This document shows, one piece after another, positions 8,902-16,211 of a DNA stretch of 43,321 nucleotides. The notes under the pieces are model-generated. The model ran no database searches. It saw only the letters and a list, made by a program, of their open reading frames with translations, and had not been told where the DNA came from. The first letter of the stretch is position 1; each line of letters opens with the position of its first letter. Where the stretch lies: positions 1 through 43,321 of the forward strand of contig JABWAK010000027.1 of assembly GCA_013361065.1 (NCBI GenBank). Direction: 5' to 3'. This DNA comes from Bacteroidota bacterium (GTDB taxonomy: Bacteria; Bacteroidota; Ignavibacteria; UBA10030; UBA8401). The translations under genes were made by a program, and so were the position numbers.

Positions 8902-8934
8902 TTCTCAGAGTCAGGAATAAATGGATATGTTCGA

Positions 8935-8965
8935 CAAAGGTATGAAGCACACGGCTGAGATGCAA
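8935..8965 (-). promoter_or_regulatory. Candidate Bacteroidota-type promoter of the signalling operon
   Basis: On the minus strand TACCTTTG (8942-8935) fits the Bacteroidota -7 element TAnnTTTG, and a TTG (8965-8963) lies 20 nt upstream, close to the usual -33 TTTG position. A start near 8928 would leave a leader of about 27 nt before the ATG at 8901. Called by eye. Confidence 0.4.
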
Positions 8966-9091
8966 CAGAACTGCGGATATGCCTCAGGGAACGGTACCGG
9001 CAGGGACCGTTCCGGATCGGCGTGACAGTCCGTACGTAGTGCAGATTGAACACTTGGAATATACGTGATTTTCCGGCGGGAATCGACAGGT

Positions 9092-9138
9092 TTCGGCCGG
9101 TATTCCCGGTCACCGAGACCGGGAATACCGAAGCCGGA
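9092..9138 (-). terminator. Strong hairpin after the oxidoreductase operon
   Basis: Arms CGGTATTCCCGGTC (9098-9111) and GACCGGGAATACCG (9117-9130) form a perfect 14-bp stem with a 5-nt loop. Outer bases TTCGGC and GCCGGA pair further across a 2-nt AA bulge. It lies 11 nt past the stop of the small gene at 9149-9406, where an operon terminator is expected. No T-tract follows on either strand, so it may be a U-less terminator or a 3'-end stabiliser. Confidence 0.6.
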
Positions 9139-9148
9139 GGGGACGGGT

Positions 9149-9406
9149 TCAGTTGAACATATCGTTCACATTATTGTAGATCTGCATGCGGGCACGGACC
9201 TCATTGAGTTTCTGCATGATGGTCAGCACCTGTTCGCTGCTGTTCTCTGCCAGGTCTGCGATGAACGATTTGATGTTGTCATCATCGCATTGCTGCATCA
9301 TCTCCTCGGAGAGGCGGACGATCTCGGATTCCAGCTGCATGGCCTTGGTCAGCGCGGAACAGGTGTTCCGGCAAGTTTGCTCACAACGGAATTGCTGCAG
9401 TGACAT
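9149..9406 (-). CDS. Small helical Cys-containing protein of unknown function
   Basis: 85 residues, not recognised. The N-terminus holds three evenly spaced cysteines (Cys8, Cys12, Cys16 in CEQTCRNTC), with a fourth at Cys40; the rest is acidic and predicted almost wholly helical (heptad-like LSEEMMQQ and VLTIMQKLNEV). The Cx3Cx3C spacing places the thiols on one helix face, which could suit metal binding or disulfides, but this is inference. The ATG at 9406 has a strong GGGAGG Shine-Dalgarno. Only 10 nt separate it from the stop of the oxidoreductase gamma subunit, so it is the fifth gene of that operon and may be an accessory or assembly factor. A longer upstream frame is rejected because it overlaps the gamma gene and lacks a ribosome site. 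Confidence 0.75.
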   Translation of the reverse strand: MSLQQFRCEQTCRNTCSALTKAMQLESEIVRLSEEMMQQCDDDNIKSFIADLAENSSEQVLTIMQKLNEVRARMQIYNNVNDMFN

Positions 9407-9416
9407 AACGCCTCCC

Positions 9417-9977
9417 TTAGACTGCCTGATAATGTTCTGCCGCGAACTGTGCGCCCGCATGCAGTGCCTCTTCATTCAACGGGATCAGATGATGATGCCG
9501 CTCGGGGAGCACCTCATGCAGCGCTGCCAGGACATTCGCGATGCTCACTACGGGACGGCGCTCGAGGAATGCGCCGAGCAGGATCATATTGGCCACCTGC
9601 TTCTTCCCCATCGTCACCGCCATCTCGGTCGCCGGCACCATCAGCTGTTCGATGTCCGTGCGGATGCTCGGCGTGATGATGGTCGACCGCTCGCAGAGCA
9701 GCAGTCCGCCCGGCTTCACCTTCGCTTCGAACTTGTCCAGCGACGGCTGGTTGAGGATGACACCGGAATCGAACATCGTCACGATGGGAGAACTGACCCT
9801 CGTGGGCGATACGATGACGATGCAGTTGGCGGTACCGCCACGCATCTCGGGGCCGTACGCCGGCATCCAGCTGACCTCTTTCCCTTCCTTCATCGCCGAG
9901 TACGCGATGATCTGACCCATGGAGAGCACCCCTTGCCCTCCGAACCCTGCAATGATCATTTCCTGTGATTGTACCAT
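9417..9977 (-). CDS. 2-oxoacid:ferredoxin oxidoreductase, gamma subunit (VOR/KOR type)
   Basis: 186-residue gamma subunit of a four-subunit 2-oxoacid:ferredoxin oxidoreductase. The N-terminal GFGGQGVLSMG motif (about residues 11-20) and MPAYGPEMRGGTANC are hallmarks of the pyruvate/ketoisovalerate oxidoreductase catalytic domain that contributes to the CoA site. The ATG at 9977 is preceded by GATGAGG at proper spacing; an in-frame ATG four codons upstream abuts its Shine-Dalgarno and is less likely. It lies 50 nt after the beta-subunit gene and 10 nt before the small Cys protein. Function is assigned from the operon: alpha, beta and ferredoxin-like delta subunits lie upstream in order. Confidence 0.93.
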   Translation of the reverse strand: MVQSQEMIIAGFGGQGVLSMGQIIAYSAMKEGKEVSWMPAYGPEMRGGTANCIVIVSPTRVSSPIVTMFDSGVILNQPSLDKFEAKVKPGGLLLCERSTIITPSIRTDIEQLMVPATEMAVTMGKKQVANMILLGAFLERRPVVSIANVLAALHEVLPERHHHLIPLNEEALHAGAQFAAEHYQAV

Positions 9978-10027
9978 GTGGGACCTCATCCTCTCTTCGG
10001 GGTCTGTGCACCGAAGGGTTGATTGAC

Positions 10028-10798
10028 TCATTTCATCGAAGCCGGGACCTTGATATCGCCCGGAGGGAAGTGCGGGAACATATGCTGTTCCATCCATGCA
10101 TTGGATTCGTTGGGCGTCATCTTCCAGCCGGAGGGACAATTGGAGACCACTTCGATGAAGCAGGTCCCTTTCCGCTCCTTCTGCGCCTCGAACGACGCTT
10201 TGAATGCTTTCTTCAGTTTGCGTACGGCACCGGGTGTATGCACGGAGTGACGTGCCACATAGTATGCACCCGGCAGCTGGGCGATCATCTCGGTGATCTT
10301 CAGCGGATGACCGACCTGCGCAGCGTCCCGTCCGTACGGGGAGGTCGACGTGACCATCCCGCAGAGCGATGTCGGCGCCATCTGTCCGCCGGTCATGCCG
10401 TAGATGCCGTTGTTGACGAAGACCATCAGGATGTTCTCGCCGCGGTTCACCGTATGGATCGTCTCACCGGTACCGATGGCGGCAAGGTCGCCGTCCCCCT
10501 GATAGGAGAAGACGAACTTGTCGGGCAGCACTCGGCGGACACCGGTGGCAACAGCACTGGCACGGCCGTGGGCGGCCTCCTGCATGTCCACATTCATATA
10601 GTGATAGGCGAACACGGAGCAGCCGACCGGTGCGACACCGATGGTCTGTTCTGCGATCCCCATCTCATCGATCACTTCCATCAGCACGCGGTGCACCACA
10701 CCATGACCGCAGCCGGGGCAATAATGCATCGGCGTCTCGGTGAGGGTCTGCGGTTTATGGTAGACCACTTCCATCTGTTCGTTGATGATCTCGTTCAT
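10028..10798 (-). CDS. 2-oxoacid:ferredoxin oxidoreductase, beta (thiamine diphosphate) subunit
   Basis: 256-residue beta subunit, which binds thiamine diphosphate and usually a [4Fe-4S] cluster. The TPP/Mg motif runs from GDGDLAAIG (GDGD at 101-104) to NNGIYGMTGGQ (129-139). Candidate cluster ligands are Cys27 and Cys30 (YCPGCGHG) plus Cys60 (VGCSVFAYHY). The ATG at 10798 overlaps the alpha-subunit stop (ATGA), showing coupled translation. The enzyme oxidatively decarboxylates a 2-oxoacid to acyl-CoA and reduces ferredoxin; by its alpha subunit the substrate is probably 2-ketoisovalerate and related branched-chain acids, though 2-oxoglutarate or indolepyruvate cannot be excluded from sequence alone. 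Confidence 0.94.
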   Translation of the reverse strand: MNEIINEQMEVVYHKPQTLTETPMHYCPGCGHGVVHRVLMEVIDEMGIAEQTIGVAPVGCSVFAYHYMNVDMQEAAHGRASAVATGVRRVLPDKFVFSYQGDGDLAAIGTGETIHTVNRGENILMVFVNNGIYGMTGGQMAPTSLCGMVTSTSPYGRDAAQVGHPLKITEMIAQLPGAYYVARHSVHTPGAVRKLKKAFKASFEAQKERKGTCFIEVVSNCPSGWKMTPNESNAWMEQHMFPHFPPGDIKVPASMK

Positions 10799-11904
10799 AG
10801 ATACCCCGCCGACTGATTGGTGATGCGTTGCTTCTCGGACATCGCCTCCACCTCCAGCAGGATCTCCTCCGGTGTGGGGACCATCCCGCCCATGCGTCCT
10901 TTGAAATACACGGGGCAGCGGCCGTTCACGGCCAGGCGGACATCCTCCACCATCTGACCGGCATTCATCTCCACAGTCAGGAACATCCGCATCGGGTCGG
11001 CCAGCGCGGCGATCGCTTCGTACGGGAACGGATAGAGGGTGATGGGACGGAGCACGCCGACATTGAGTCCTTTCGCACGGGCGACTTCCATCACTTTATT
11101 GCAGATGCGGGCGGTGAGTCCGAACGCCACGAGGATGATATCGGCATTCTCGCAATTGGTCAGCTCGACGCGGACCTCTTTCCGCAGTTTGCGGTACTTG
11201 TCCTGCAGATGCAGGTTGATCGTCTCCATCTTGTCCGGTTCGATATGGAGCGAGGTGATGTAGTTCCGTTCGCGGGCGGCCGGTTTCCCGACCGTGGCCC
11301 ACGGTTCCTCCTGCTTCGGCAGGGAGCCGGCCTTCGGCAGATAGATCTTCTCCATCATCTGACCAAGCGCGCCGTCGGCCAGGATCATGGCCGGCATACG
11401 GTACTCCTCGGCGAGCCGGAAGCCGTCGAAGACGAAGTCCGCCATCTCCTGCACGGACGAGGGGGCGAGCACGATCAGATGATAATCACCATGTCCGCCT
11501 CCTTTCACCGCCTGGAAGTAGTCGCCCTGTGCGGGCTGGATGGTGCCGAGTCCCGGACCGCCCCGCTGCACATTGGCGATGACGCACGGAAGTTCGGCTG
11601 CGGCGATATAGGAGATCCCTTCCTGCATCAGGCTGATGCCGGGACTGGAGGAGGTGGTCATGACGCGTGCGCCGGCACCGGCCGCACCGTAGACCATGTT
11701 GATGGATGCGATCTCACTCTCGGCCTGCAGCACGACCGTTCCCGGGTGCTTCGGCGCCTGCTCCTCGAGGTATTCGAGGATCTCGGACTGCGGAGTGATG
11801 GGATACCCGAAGTAGGCCTGAAGTCCGGCGCGGAGCGATGCTTCGGCCAGCGCTTCATTCCCCTTCATCAGTTTCGGGGTTTCATCGTGGATGATATTCG
11901 GCAT
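10795..11904 (-). CDS. vorB: 2-ketoisovalerate-type ferredoxin oxidoreductase, alpha subunit
   Basis: 369 residues resembling the alpha subunits named VorB (3-methyl-2-oxobutanoate:ferredoxin oxidoreductase). Motifs include LMKGNEALAEASLRAG at the N-terminus, YFGYPITPQSEILEY, SSSPGISLMQEGISY, RGGPGLGTIQPAQGDYFQA and GGGHGDYHLIVLAPSS, all typical of the pyrimidine-binding alpha chain. The reaction converts branched-chain 2-oxoacid plus CoA to acyl-CoA, CO2 and reduced ferredoxin; it links valine, leucine and isoleucine breakdown to anaerobic electron flow, or runs in reverse for synthesis. It lies 18 nt after the ferredoxin subunit and overlaps the beta gene by 4 bp. Naming of Vor subunits varies between organisms; the symbol follows common database usage for the alpha chain. 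Confidence 0.92.
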   Translation of the reverse strand: MPNIIHDETPKLMKGNEALAEASLRAGLQAYFGYPITPQSEILEYLEEQAPKHPGTVVLQAESEIASINMVYGAAGAGARVMTTSSSPGISLMQEGISYIAAAELPCVIANVQRGGPGLGTIQPAQGDYFQAVKGGGHGDYHLIVLAPSSVQEMADFVFDGFRLAEEYRMPAMILADGALGQMMEKIYLPKAGSLPKQEEPWATVGKPAARERNYITSLHIEPDKMETINLHLQDKYRKLRKEVRVELTNCENADIILVAFGLTARICNKVMEVARAKGLNVGVLRPITLYPFPYEAIAALADPMRMFLTVEMNAGQMVEDVRLAVNGRCPVYFKGRMGGMVPTPEEILLEVEAMSEKQRITNQSAGYL

Positions 11905-11922
11905 GATCTCTCTCTTTCATCG

Positions 11923-12183
11923 TTATGCGGCATGGGACGCAATGACCGTTTGGGGGACGCGTTTCGCCGTCTTCTTCTCGCGGTAGACGGTGATGGCAGA
12001 ATCCGGGCAGACGAGCGCACAATTGGTGCAGCCGGTGCAATTGTCCCGGATGAGCTGGGCGAAACGGTATCCCTTGCGGTTGATGGATGAGGAGAGACCA
12101 AGACTGTCCTGCGGGCAGGATGCAATGCACAACTCGCATCCCTTACAGATTTCGGTGGCAACAACAACGGTTCCGGAGATCAT
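11923..12183 (-). CDS. 2x[4Fe-4S] ferredoxin, delta subunit of the oxidoreductase
   Basis: 86 residues with two classical CxxCxxCxxxCP motifs: Cys13/16/19/23 (CKGCELCIASCP) and Cys49/52/55/59 (CTGCTNCALVCP), each predicted to bind a [4Fe-4S] cluster. In VOR/KOR complexes the delta subunit carries electrons from the thiamine/FeS core to external ferredoxin. The ATG at 12183 follows GGAG at about 8 nt. It is the first gene of the delta-alpha-beta-gamma operon; a promoter-like element and an 8-bp inverted repeat lie directly upstream. Confidence 0.94.
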   Translation of the reverse strand: MISGTVVVATEICKGCELCIASCPQDSLGLSSSINRKGYRFAQLIRDNCTGCTNCALVCPDSAITVYREKKTAKRVPQTVIASHAA

Positions 12184-12190
12184 ACATGCT

Positions 12191-12210
12191 CCATAAATTT
12201 ATATTTATGG
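12191..12210. promoter_or_regulatory. Palindrome in the leader of the oxidoreductase operon (possible operator)
   Basis: CCATAAAT and ATTTATGG (12191-12198 and 12203-12210) are perfect 8-bp inverted repeats with a 4-nt AT spacer. They lie between the predicted transcription start (about 12218) and the Shine-Dalgarno of the ferredoxin gene. This suits a dimeric repressor site, or a weak AU-rich RNA hairpin close to the ribosome site. The regulator is unknown. Confidence 0.4.
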
Positions 12211-12224
12211 TACAGTGACAGACA

Positions 12225-12253
12225 ATTATAGTGCCATAGCAATTCTTTGGAAA
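12225..12253 (-). promoter_or_regulatory. Candidate sigma70 promoter of the oxidoreductase operon
   Basis: On the minus strand a perfect TATAAT (12230-12225) lies 17 nt after TTTCCA (12253-12248), which matches four of six -35 consensus bases. The predicted start near 12218 gives a 35-nt leader before the ATG at 12183. Confidence 0.55.
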
Positions 12254-12436
12254 ATCACCGGAAACGTGATGGAGCGGAACGGATGATTTGCAAATTCAGG
12301 AAAGGGCCGGATTGGCATTCTTACAAAGGGAAAAGCGGAAAGGACCACACCGACACGGATCGGGTCCCTGTTGAAATACTCCACACCGGTTCGATTCCGG
12401 AGGACATCGTCCTGATTCAGCACATGGTCCTTTTAA
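12254..12436. other. Intergenic stretch with no supported gene
   Basis: Together with the flanking promoter and terminator this makes a gap of about 310 bases between the operon start at 12183 and the T9SS gene at 12498. Short frames on both strands lack ribosome sites and recognisable protein features. A tRNA T-arm-like string (GGTTCGATTCC near 12388-12398) has no matching acceptor or anticodon arm. I see nothing functional here. Confidence 0.6.
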
Positions 12437-12474
12437 AACAGCAGCGCCGCCCGGTGATCACCGGACGGCGCTGC
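12437..12474 (-). terminator. Intrinsic terminator of the T9SS-substrate gene
   Basis: GCAGCGCCG (12441-12449) pairs with CGGCGCTGC (12466-12474), and between them CCGGTGATCACCGG is itself a perfect palindrome, so the stem is about 16 bp with one C/A mismatch. On the minus strand the stem is followed by TGTTTT. It begins 24 nt past the stop codon at 12498. Confidence 0.85.
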
Positions 12475-12497
12475 AGGGATCGAAGATACTCCAAGGT

Positions 12498-15400
12498 TTA
12501 CTTCAGGAGCATCATCTTCTTGGTGGAGATGAACTGGCCGGCTTCGATACGGTAGATGTAGATACCGGATGCAACCGAGGTGCCTTTGTTGTTACGGCCG
12601 TCCCATGCCACGTTATGATACCCGGCGGCCATATCCGTGTTGACCAGCGAACGGACTTCGCGGCCAAGGATATCGTACACCGTGAGTCTCACCGACGCAT
12701 CGCTCGGCAGAGCGAACTGGATGGTCGTGGACGGGTTGAACGGATTCGGATAGTTCTGTTCCAGTGCGAATTCCACCGGCAGCAACGTACCCGGCACACC
12801 GGTCAGCGAGCTGTCCGGCATGAATTTCACCACGCGCATCTCCGGGCCCCATTCAGAACCCCACCAGCTCTTGTGGAAGCTGCCGATGGCGCCCCACGGC
12901 GTGCCGGTACCGGTATATCCATCCGGATCGAAGATGTTGACCATCACCATGACGGAATCGAACTTCGTGAATCCGAGCGAATCCAGTTTGATGACGAGTT
13001 CAGCGGAGTAACCGCTGTCCGCTGCCGTCGTGTCGTTCACGATGGTGGCGGGATGCTTCACACCGACGCCGAAGCCGTGCGAGCTGTCGGTCGCTTCATA
13101 ATGCATCGCGGAATTGCCCGGGAGGTTATAATAGAGTTTGAACTCCTTATCCACACCCTGGGCATTCTTGATCTTCATGAAGAGACCATCACCTTCCCAG
13201 CTGTCGCCGAAGCGGCTGACGGAGAGGTCCTTGGAACGGAAACCGACGAACATGTGCGGTCCGCGGCGTGCGAACTTCAGCTGCGTGAACGATTCGTCGT
13301 GTTTCGGCGAGGGTTTCACAATGGCGCCGTTGGTAACGGTGCGGGCCATGGAATCCGGATGGAACGCCGGCGAACCGAACACCAGGAACGGTGTGTTGGC
13401 CTGCCAGATCGGTTCGTCGAGGATACCATCGACCTTCACCACGTTCTTCGACGCAAATGCCGGCATCATCTTCGGATCCTGGTAGACCGGGACCGGTTTC
13501 GTCTGACGGATATCATCGAAGTAGTACGTGAAGTTCGCACCGCCGTCGCCGACCGTGCCGAGATCGAAGATCACCACGACCTTCTGGAATTTCACGGTAT
13601 CGTTGACGGAGCTGAAGTCGAACGTCAGTTCTTCCCATTCGTTCGCTTTCGTTGCCGCCACATCGACCTCTTTATTGATCGCACCGTTCGTGAGATGCTC
13701 GAGCTTGAAGAGCATCTTTGCGCCGACCTTCGGCATATAGACCTTCGCTTTGAAGATCTTGCCTTTGGTCAGGTCCACCGGAGCAGAGAGGGTCAGGAAG
13801 GAACCGGCCCAAGGATCGCCGGCACCCTTCACGGTCTTGGCCACGAAACCGCTCGTGTCCATGCCGGTCTTGAAGGGATTCGGCACTTTCATGGTCGTGG
13901 CACCGCTGAAGTTGATGAAGTCGTACGATACCATCGGGTCTTCAAAGTGGATCGGCAGGCCGAGCGTTGCCGGCACATACTTGAAGTCGTTGGAGTCGCG
14001 CGGGATGAACTGATAGTCCCACAGGCGGGGCGAGGAGGCATCGAACTGGCCTGCCACACCGACCACCAGAGGCCACGGGCCCGGGATCGGGTTGCCGGAG
14101 AGTCCGCCGAACTCCGCCGGACGCATCGTCACCGTGTCGGTGCCGTTGTCGGTCACGCGCAGGTTCAGCGCCGTACCGGTCGCACCGGCTGCCGGCCACG
14201 CCGGCGAGGTCGCCGTGAAGTTGATGTTCTTCACCGCCACCAGCGAGTTCTCATACAGTTCGCCGTTGTCGTTCAGTTCCTTCACCGTCACCACTTTCGG
14301 GATGATCGGCATGCCCGGACCGAGGTCCGTGAACGCCGGCGTCGGGTGACCCGTCCGCTCTTCGCGGATCTGCACCTTGCCGTTGAACGCCTGGATACGC
14401 GCCACCACCGAATACCGGTTGCCGCGTTTGATCTTCTGCTTGATACCGCCGTTCGCCAGCGGGTTGAACACCGTCATCGCGCCCATGTCATCCTGGAAGT
14501 TCACATCCAGGTTGATCCGCTGCGTGATGCTGTCCTCCTGGATACAGACACCCTCGATACGGATGCCGTAGTTCGCCCAGAGGATACCGCCGACAGAGTC
14601 GATGTCACGCGGACCGCCCTTATACGCCATCTTCGTCGTGCCGGCAAAGTAGCCCGGAATGACCGGTGAGGTAAAGGATTGGTTCGACACATCCTTCACC
14701 GTTGCCACGAAGTTCACGCGGCGGCCGTCGCGGTTCACCGAACCGGGGACGATCGCGCTGTACACGCGGCCCGAGGACTGCGTCAGGGTCACTGCGCCGG
14801 AGTCGACACCGTTCTGGTCGCTCGATGCGCTGCGGTAGCCGTAATACTTCACTTCGGCTGTTGCGAACGGCTTCATGCTCAGCAGATTGAAATACACCGT
14901 GTCCGGTTCCCCGGCCATCGGCACATACGGGAAGCGGTCATTGTAGGTCACGCCCGGCTGCGAGAGCGGGATGCTGAACTTCCCGACGCCGTTGTTCGTG
15001 CCGAGGGCGATCAGGGTCGTATCGGCGGCATTGTAATGGACCTCACCGGTCCCGTTGGCGTTGGCATAGTTACCCAGCGCTGCGGTCACGCCGACCACAT
15101 ACGAGGTCAGACCGCCATTGGTGATATCCACCACGCGGACCACCGACGGGGTGACGTTCCCTGCGAACATCGCCAGGAACTTCCGTCCGCCGAACTCGAA
15201 ATACTTGGCAGTGGATGCGCCGCTGGAGACGATACCCGTCCCGACGGTATCCTTCGGTGCGCCGGTCGAGTCATACTTGATGGCCGGTTTGCCGGCGGTG
15301 TTCAGCCAGAAGTCGCCCATCCCGTTCCCTACCGGTCCGATGCCCAGAACGCCGGAGGCCCAGCCGGTCGGAGTGATCTCTTTGTAGAACACCAGTGTGT

Positions 15401-15970
15401 CGCCCGAGCGCTTCAGCACGTTCACCACGCCGGGGGTGGCATTGCCTGCCACGAACACATAGGTCTCCTGGCCGGAGCCGACAACGGTCAGCGCATCACC
15501 GATACGCGGTCCGCGCAGCGAGTCGCTGAACGCCACGATCGGCGCCGCGCCTTCGTTCGCCCAGGTATAGATCCGCACCGGCGCTGTCTTGCTCACCGCC
15601 GTCTGCAGGTTCATCGTGTAGATCCGGCCGTCGCCGCTCACCGCAACGCGGTTGAACGGGAAGGTCCCGGCGCCGGTCGCAACGCCGGTCATATCCAGCC
15701 GGCCGAGCGTATCACCGTTCGCGCCGTCCAGGATCATGATCGCTTTGTACGCTGAGTCGCGCGTGGCGACCAGCACATGGCCCGTTGCGGGATTGAATGC
15801 CATACCGCGGACCAGGTCTCCCGTTCCGCCGCCGAACGGACGCTTGAACCACTGCGGCCCTGCGGCCACGCCGTTCACGAACGTACCGGCTGTATCCAGC
15901 CACACCTTCGGTAATGTGCTCTGCGCCTGGACGACCGAACTTCCGGTCACCAGTGAAGAAGTTTCTTCAT
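12498..15970 (-). CDS. Large T9SS-exported multidomain protein; signal-peptide region frameshifted
   Basis: About 1150 residues in the main frame. An N-terminal beta-propeller-like region (about 300 residues, DUF4623-like by impression) is followed by an Ig-like stretch, an OB-fold-like region, a galactose-binding-like module (about 700-850), a CBM9/DOMON-like module opening VDGILDEPIWQA, and a C-terminal type A sorting domain with NYPNPFNPSTTIQFALP, YDILGREV and a Lys-rich end. It should cross the inner membrane by Sec and the outer membrane by T9SS. The ATG at 15970 has a strong AAAGGAG Shine-Dalgarno and a promoter about 80 nt upstream, but reads MKKLLHW then TGA (15949-15947). The mature protein continues in another frame as LVTGSSVVQAQS. 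No intact signal peptide can be read, so the gene is broken here or the assembly lost bases. Ligand unknown. Confidence 0.82.
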
Positions 15971-16047
15971 ACGTACTCCTTTGTGATGAATGAGGAACAT
16001 TGTTGATTAACTGCAGGAAATATCTAGGGGATGACGCTTGATGTGGC

Positions 16048-16075
16048 AATATATAAAATGTTCACCGGAAATCAA
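16048..16075 (-). promoter_or_regulatory. Candidate promoter of the T9SS-substrate gene
   Basis: On the minus strand TTGATT (16075-16070) and TATATT (16053-16048) are separated by 16 nt. The predicted start near 16041 supports the ATG at 15970 rather than a TTG at 16049, which lies inside the -10 box. Confidence 0.5.
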
Positions 16076-16143
16076 CCATGAATAATGCTCCGCAACGGAG
16101 GATTGACTCCCATTTCAGTCACCGATGACTGGCACTGTGAAAT

Positions 16144-16180
16144 ATTGATGCACAACAGCGCGGGACCGCTGTGCATCAAT
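16144..16180 (-). terminator. Likely terminator of dsbD
   Basis: ATTGATGCAC..CAGCG and CGCTGTGCATCAAT form a stem of about 14 bp with a 3-nt bulge and a 6-nt loop, some 30 nt past the dsbD stop. The following minus-strand bases (ATTTC) are only weakly T-rich. Confidence 0.6.
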
Positions 16181-16211
16181 AATCATCGAAAATCGGGATG
16201 GCTAGAGGGGT

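Noticed and set aside
12380-12405. Possible tRNA: a T-arm-like GGTTCGATTCC with CCGG/CCGG stem
   Set aside because: The fifth stem pair does not form, and no acceptor, D or anticodon arm matches at the required distances on either strand.
12615-14669. A 684-residue plus-strand open frame
   Set aside because: It is antisense to the T9SS substrate gene; the product is rich in His/Arg/Asp without domains, as expected from the codon pattern of the GC-rich gene on the other strand.
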